Positions 60,626 through 64,000 of a stretch of 64,000 nt of DNA are shown here, in pieces; position 1 is the stretch's first letter; the number at the start of each line of letters is the position of its first letter. The position numbers were made by a program, and so were the translations under genes. The stretch comes from Reyranella sp. CPCC 100927 (lineage in GTDB: Bacteria > Pseudomonadota > Alphaproteobacteria > Reyranellales > Reyranellaceae), in the NCBI RefSeq assembly GCF_007859315.1, contig NZ_VOHA01000004.1:62001-126000 (forward strand). Direction: 5' to 3'. Under the pieces are notes generated by a model that was not told the DNA's origin, made no database searches, and saw nothing but the letters and a program-made list of their open reading frames with translations.

Positions 60626-61837
60626 TCACTGACCGGGATGCCGGCCATCCCCGTCGGCGTGTGCCTTCAGCGGCAGGATGGCGACAAAGCCGGCCAGACC
60701 CATGGCCAGCGCAAAGACGATGCCCCAGCGATCGCTGCCCGTGTGGTCCACGATTGCGCCGGCGACCAGGGCGCCCAGCAGCGTGGCGATACCGGATGCC
60801 GTGAAGAACATGCCCAGGATCGCGCCTTGGTTCCTGAGGCCGAAGAAATCGATCAGGACGCTGGGCAACAGTGCGATGCGCACGCCATAGCCCAGCCCGA
60901 GCAGCACGGCGAACACTGCCAGGCCGACATAGCCCGGCGACGCCAGCCACAGCACGTAACTGGCGCCCATCACCAGGACACCGGTTTTGAACAGCCGCAC
61001 GGATCCCATCTTTTCGGCCAAAGAGCCGATACCCACCCGACCTAGGACGCTGGCACCACCCAGCAGCGAGAGCAGGGACGCGGCCGCGATATCGCTGGCG
61101 CCGTGTGCCTGGGCGAACGCCGGCAGGAACACGAACGGCACGAACAAGCCGGTGGTCGCCAGCACCCACGACAGGTAGAGCAGGACGAAGGGACGCGACC
61201 TGATGACATGGCTCGGTGTTCGTCCCGCAGGTTCCGCTGCCCGTACAGGTGGCGCCAGGACGGCCAGGGCACAGAACGCCAGCAGGACGCTGGACCCGAT
61301 GCCCAGCACGATGTCGGCCTGGCGCCAGCCGTAGCTTTCGATCAAAGCGGCACTGAGCGGTGGGACCGCCAGCATGCCGCAGCCGGTCCCGGCAGCCGCG
61401 ATACCCAGCGCGGTGGCCCGGCGCCGTGTGAACCAGCCGCCGACGACGGACAGCGTCGGCACATAGGCACAGGCGGCGCCCAGTCCCATGCCGACTCCGT
61501 AGGTCAGGTAGCCGACCCACAGGTGCTCGATGAATGCCGTCAACACCAGGCTGCCGCCCATGACGACGGCGCCAGTGGCCACGACGATGCGCGGTCCCCA
61601 GCGATCGGCGAGATGGCCAGCCCCGGCGCCCAGAATGTAGAAGGCGCAGCCGGTCGCCGAAAAGAAGCCGGACGCTGCGGTGCGGCTGGCATCGAACTCG
61701 CGCACCATCGCCATGAAGAAGGCGCCGAAGCTGTACATGACGCCAAAGACGACGAAGCCGCCGATGAAGGCGGCCGCGACCACGAGCCATGCACGTCCTT
61801 GCTCGGTGATTGCCGGATTGGGCACGGCAACGCTCAC
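60626..61837 (-). CDS. MFS transporter, MCT/OFA-like
   Basis: 403-aa, 12-helix major facilitator. Helix 1 FIGGFVVFGVMYSFGAFFMA, motif-A-like GHLADRWGPRIV, YGVGMGLGAACAYVPTLSVV in helix 4 and GGWFTRRRATALGIAAAGTG in the loop place it in the monocarboxylate/oxalate-formate type group. A carboxylate is the likely cargo. The GTG at 61837 has GGAGG 5 nt upstream; an in-frame start at 61888 is less likely. Confidence 0.9.
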   Translation of the reverse strand: MSVAVPNPAITEQGRAWLVVAAAFIGGFVVFGVMYSFGAFFMAMVREFDASRTAASGFFSATGCAFYILGAGAGHLADRWGPRIVVATGAVVMGGSLVLTAFIEHLWVGYLTYGVGMGLGAACAYVPTLSVVGGWFTRRRATALGIAAAGTGCGMLAVPPLSAALIESYGWRQADIVLGIGSSVLLAFCALAVLAPPVRAAEPAGRTPSHVIRSRPFVLLYLSWVLATTGLFVPFVFLPAFAQAHGASDIAAASLLSLLGGASVLGRVGIGSLAEKMGSVRLFKTGVLVMGASYVLWLASPGYVGLAVFAVLLGLGYGVRIALLPSVLIDFFGLRNQGAILGMFFTASGIATLLGALVAGAIVDHTGSDRWGIVFALAMGLAGFVAILPLKAHADGDGRHPGQ

Positions 61838-61924
61838 GCTATCCTCCACGCTGAACCCAGCGCAGCGTGGAGTCGGGGCGAGCGTCAAACACTCCGCCGC
61901 TTGCCGCTGAATTCGACCGCAGGA

Positions 61925-62830
61925 TCAGCCGTGGGCGAATGTCAGCAGGTCGCGGTTGAAGCGATCGCGGTCGGTGAGGAACGGCCCGTGCGCGGCACCC
62001 GCATAGACCTTGAGCTGGCTGCCGGCAATCGCCGCCGCCGTCTTGCGGCCGGTGAGCGGCAGCGGATTCACCATGTCCTGATCGCCTTGAATGATGAGGG
62101 TTGGCATCGTGAAGTAGCGCATGTGCGGGCGGAAATCGGCCGTGGAGAACAGGCGCACGAGGTCAATGGCGGCCTTCAGCGACGTGCGCAGGAACAGGCT
62201 CAGCGCCCACTGCGCCATCTCCGGTGAAGCGCCGGTGCCCAGAAGGCCGGACATCCCGGCGGCCAGGAATTTGGCGCGATCCTGGTGCAGCGCCGCGATG
62301 AAGGCATCGTACGCGCTCTTATCGATGCCGTCGGGGTTGTCAGCGGCCTTGAGCATGTAGGGTGTGTTGGGGCTGACCAGCACGACCCGCGCGATGCGGC
62401 TCGTTCCATGTTTCGCGAGATACTGGGCGACTTCCAGGCTGCCCATCGAGTGACCGACGAGCGTAACGTCGCGCAGGTCCCGCTGCTCGATCACTGCCGC
62501 CAGGTCGTCGGTCAGCGTATCGAAGTCGTAGCCTCGTCCCGGCTGATCCGATCGGCCATGGCCGCGCCGGTCATAAGCGATGCAGCGCAGTCCCTCGTTC
62601 ACCAGCGCCGTCGTCTGGTGCTCCCAGATGTCGGTGCACAGGCTCCAGCCATGCACGAAGACGACCGGCTTGCCCTGGCCCCAGTCGATGAAGAAGAGGC
62701 GGGTACCGTCCCTGGCACGGATGAAAGGATCTTGGCTGTTGCTGTTCTGTGCCGACGCAGAACGTGTGTTGGTGACGATCGCCGCGGTGCCGGCGACGGC
62801 AGCCGATAGCAGCATCTCTCGTCTATCCAT
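61925..62830 (-). CDS. Exported alpha/beta hydrolase
   Basis: 301 aa. A Tat-like leader (MDRREMLLSAAVAGTAAIVT, cleavage near ASAQN) sends it to the periplasm. The hydrolase core resembles non-haem chloroperoxidase/arylesterase types: VFVHGWSLCTD (oxyanion), GHSMGS (nucleophile Ser), QGDQDMVNP (acid) and AGAAHGPF (His). Substrate unknown. AGGAGATG upstream. Same strand as the MFS gene 88 bp downstream. Confidence 0.9.
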   Translation of the reverse strand: MDRREMLLSAAVAGTAAIVTNTRSASAQNSNSQDPFIRARDGTRLFFIDWGQGKPVVFVHGWSLCTDIWEHQTTALVNEGLRCIAYDRRGHGRSDQPGRGYDFDTLTDDLAAVIEQRDLRDVTLVGHSMGSLEVAQYLAKHGTSRIARVVLVSPNTPYMLKAADNPDGIDKSAYDAFIAALHQDRAKFLAAGMSGLLGTGASPEMAQWALSLFLRTSLKAAIDLVRLFSTADFRPHMRYFTMPTLIIQGDQDMVNPLPLTGRKTAAAIAGSQLKVYAGAAHGPFLTDRDRFNRDLLTFAHG

Positions 62831-62972
62831 GAGACATCTCCTGGGAGGCAAGGCCATGCTCGCACTTCTATGGGGAGTAGGCCGTCGGACGCCGGTGAGT
62901 CGATGACATCGGAGGTAAGAGCGAATGTTGTCGTCGCTCGTTCACTCAGAGTTTGAGATTTCAGCGCTGCTC

Positions 62973-63001
62973 GCTGTCATGCCGAGCGAAGCCAGGAATC
63001 T
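62973..63001. repeat. Degenerate half of palindrome family A
   Basis: CTGTCATGCCGAGCGAAGCC and following bases match one arm of family A with several changes; the partner arm has decayed (only AATCCCAGC-like traces near 63.05 kb). Confidence 0.55.
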
Positions 63002-63062
63002 TGTGGCCGCCTCCGGGCCGCTTCGCGCAGAGGACTGCCGCGCTTCTGAAAATCCCAGCCGC

Positions 63063-63872
63063 TCAGGACGATGGTGTTGCGGCGCGTTTCAGGATTTCGG
63101 TGCTGGCGGCATCGGCCGGGTAGAAACATTCCAGCGCGATTTCCGACAGCGTGATGTCGACCGGCGTTCCGAACAGCGTGGTGGTGCTGAACAGGGAGAG
63201 GGTCCCGGCGCGGGTCGACAGTTCGATCGGCACCACGAATTCGGCATGGTCGCTGTTGAGAGCGCCATTGGCCCTGTCGGCACCGTCCCCCGCGGGATAA
63301 GCGGACAACTCCTCTGCCAACGCCGACAGCACGGTGTCCTTGCGGATACGCAGGTGGCGGCGTAGGCGCCCGAGCAGGTGCTGCCGCCATTGCGCCAGGT
63401 TGGTGATGCGCGAGGACAGGCCTTGCGGGTGAAGATAGAGCCGCAGCACGTTGGCCGGCGGCCGCAGCAAGGCCGGATCGACACCGTCGAACAGCCGCAT
63501 GCCGGCGTTGTTCGCCGACACCATCGTCCAATGCCGATCGACGGCGAGCGCGGGATAGGGGTCGTGGCCCGAAATGACCAGCTCGACAGCCTGGCGCGCC
63601 GGCTCCAGTGCCGGATCCGACAGCGGCCGCTCGGGGAACACGGCGGCGTAGCCTGCCGCCGTGAGCAGCATATTGCGCTCGCGCAGCGGGATATCGAGTT
63701 GGCGCGCCAGGTGCAGGATCATGTCGCGGCTCGGTCGCGACCGGCCGGTCTCGACAAAGCTGAGATGTCGCGACGAGATGCCGGCTTCGCAGGCGAGGTC
63801 AAGCTGGCTCATCCGCCGCCGCTGCCGCCATTCGCGCAAGTGTCCGCCAACAAGATATTCGGGAGTCGCCAT
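63063..63872 (-). CDS. XRE-HTH regulator with MmyB-like ligand domain
   Basis: 269 aa. The N-terminal HTH (SQLDLACEAGISSRHLSFVE) with the characteristic TGRSRPSRDMILHLARQLDI, then a PAS-like MmyB ligand-binding domain (PYPALAVDRHWTMVSANNAG to about 255). MmyB-type regulators often control a nearby short-chain dehydrogenase or hydrolase; here the alpha/beta hydrolase and MFS genes on the same strand are candidates. The effector may be a fatty acid. Confidence 0.9.
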   Translation of the reverse strand: MATPEYLVGGHLREWRQRRRMSQLDLACEAGISSRHLSFVETGRSRPSRDMILHLARQLDIPLRERNMLLTAAGYAAVFPERPLSDPALEPARQAVELVISGHDPYPALAVDRHWTMVSANNAGMRLFDGVDPALLRPPANVLRLYLHPQGLSSRITNLAQWRQHLLGRLRRHLRIRKDTVLSALAEELSAYPAGDGADRANGALNSDHAEFVVPIELSTRAGTLSLFSTTTLFGTPVDITLSEIALECFYPADAASTEILKRAATPSS

Positions 63873-63984
63873 GACGACTCTTTAGCGGACAGACCTGTCG
63901 AACGCCATTACCTCCCAGGTAGGGGACAGGCTTACGTCGCTGTTCCAGGCTAGTACCGACTATCGCTAGAGTGTGACTCGGGAT

Positions 63985-64000
63985 CGTCATCCCGAGCGCA
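63985..64000. repeat. Palindrome family A, copy cut by window end
   Basis: The last 15-16 bases (CGTCATCCCGAGCGCA) match the start of the family A arm; the element continues beyond the window. Confidence 0.7.

Overview
The window is chromosome-like DNA from a high-GC alphaproteobacterium. The evidence is dense GC-rich coding on both strands, FixL/FixJ-style and GntR/MerR/LysR regulation, several ABC systems of alphaproteobacterial type, and a conserved 50-aa protein (59305-59457) of a kind I recall from Rhizobiales and relatives. I would guess the Rhizobiales/Rhodospirillales (Reyranella- or Vineibacter-like), but that is inference. I see no rRNA, tRNA, CRISPR array, transposase, integrase or phage gene. 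About 68 protein genes are called, four of them small (50-70 aa).

Layout. 0-9 kb: cytochrome c-FTR1 iron permease, DUF1963 protein, small orphan, aldehyde dehydrogenase, DUF2478 protein, SnoaL-like protein, periplasmic glycerophosphodiesterase, LysM-phosphodiester glycosidase. 9-12 kb: aldo/keto reductase and a complete tetA-tetO-tetR tetracycline efflux unit. 12-18 kb: LysR regulator divergent from a polyamine-type ABC importer, followed by an arginase-family enzyme. 18-21 kb: SDR, SoxR with its VOC target, DUF1697. 21-27 kb: duplicated-permease ABC transporter, a barrel-like protein, MgtC, and a histidine kinase/response regulator pair. 27-32 kb: periplasmic MsrA, NTPase, adenylate cyclase, PPOX-type protein, ZnuA, YdhR. 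32-40 kb: CmlA/FloR-like exporter, orphan PAAR, GST, ZnuD-like receptor, APH(6)-like kinase, small membrane proteins. 40-47 kb: VOC, OYE, and a complete branched-chain amino-acid type ABC system (K-H-M-G-F). 47-54 kb: VOC, TrkA/TrkH, acyl-CoA dehydrogenase, SoxR-type FMN reductase, tandem Lin0512 proteins, DUF2076. 54-59 kb: CoA-transferase/acyl-CoA dehydrogenase operon ending in its GntR regulator, then a Bug/TctC binding protein. 59-64 kb: CorA, MFS, alpha/beta hydrolase, MmyB-like regulator.

Regulatory circuits can be read from the DNA. Two near-consensus tet operators lie between tetA and tetR. Two SoxR-type promoters, each with the diagnostic 19-bp spacer, drive a VOC gene beside soxR and an FMN reductase 32 kb away. 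Zur-like boxes precede both znuA and the znuD-like receptor. A perfect FadR/GntR-type operator overlaps the promoter of the CoA-transferase operon whose last gene is a FadR-family regulator.

Three homologues of classical antibiotic-resistance genes (TetA/TetR, CmlA/FloR, APH(6)/StrB) lie within 28 kb with no mobile element nearby, so they look like resident genes. At least six families of intergenic inverted repeats are scattered through the window, several at operon junctions. I did not find a single clear-cut new defence or secretion system; the most promising unknowns are the CoA-transferase operon that lacks the usual catalytic Glu, the arginase-like enzyme that lacks a metal-ligand His, and the SoxR/Zur regulon members.
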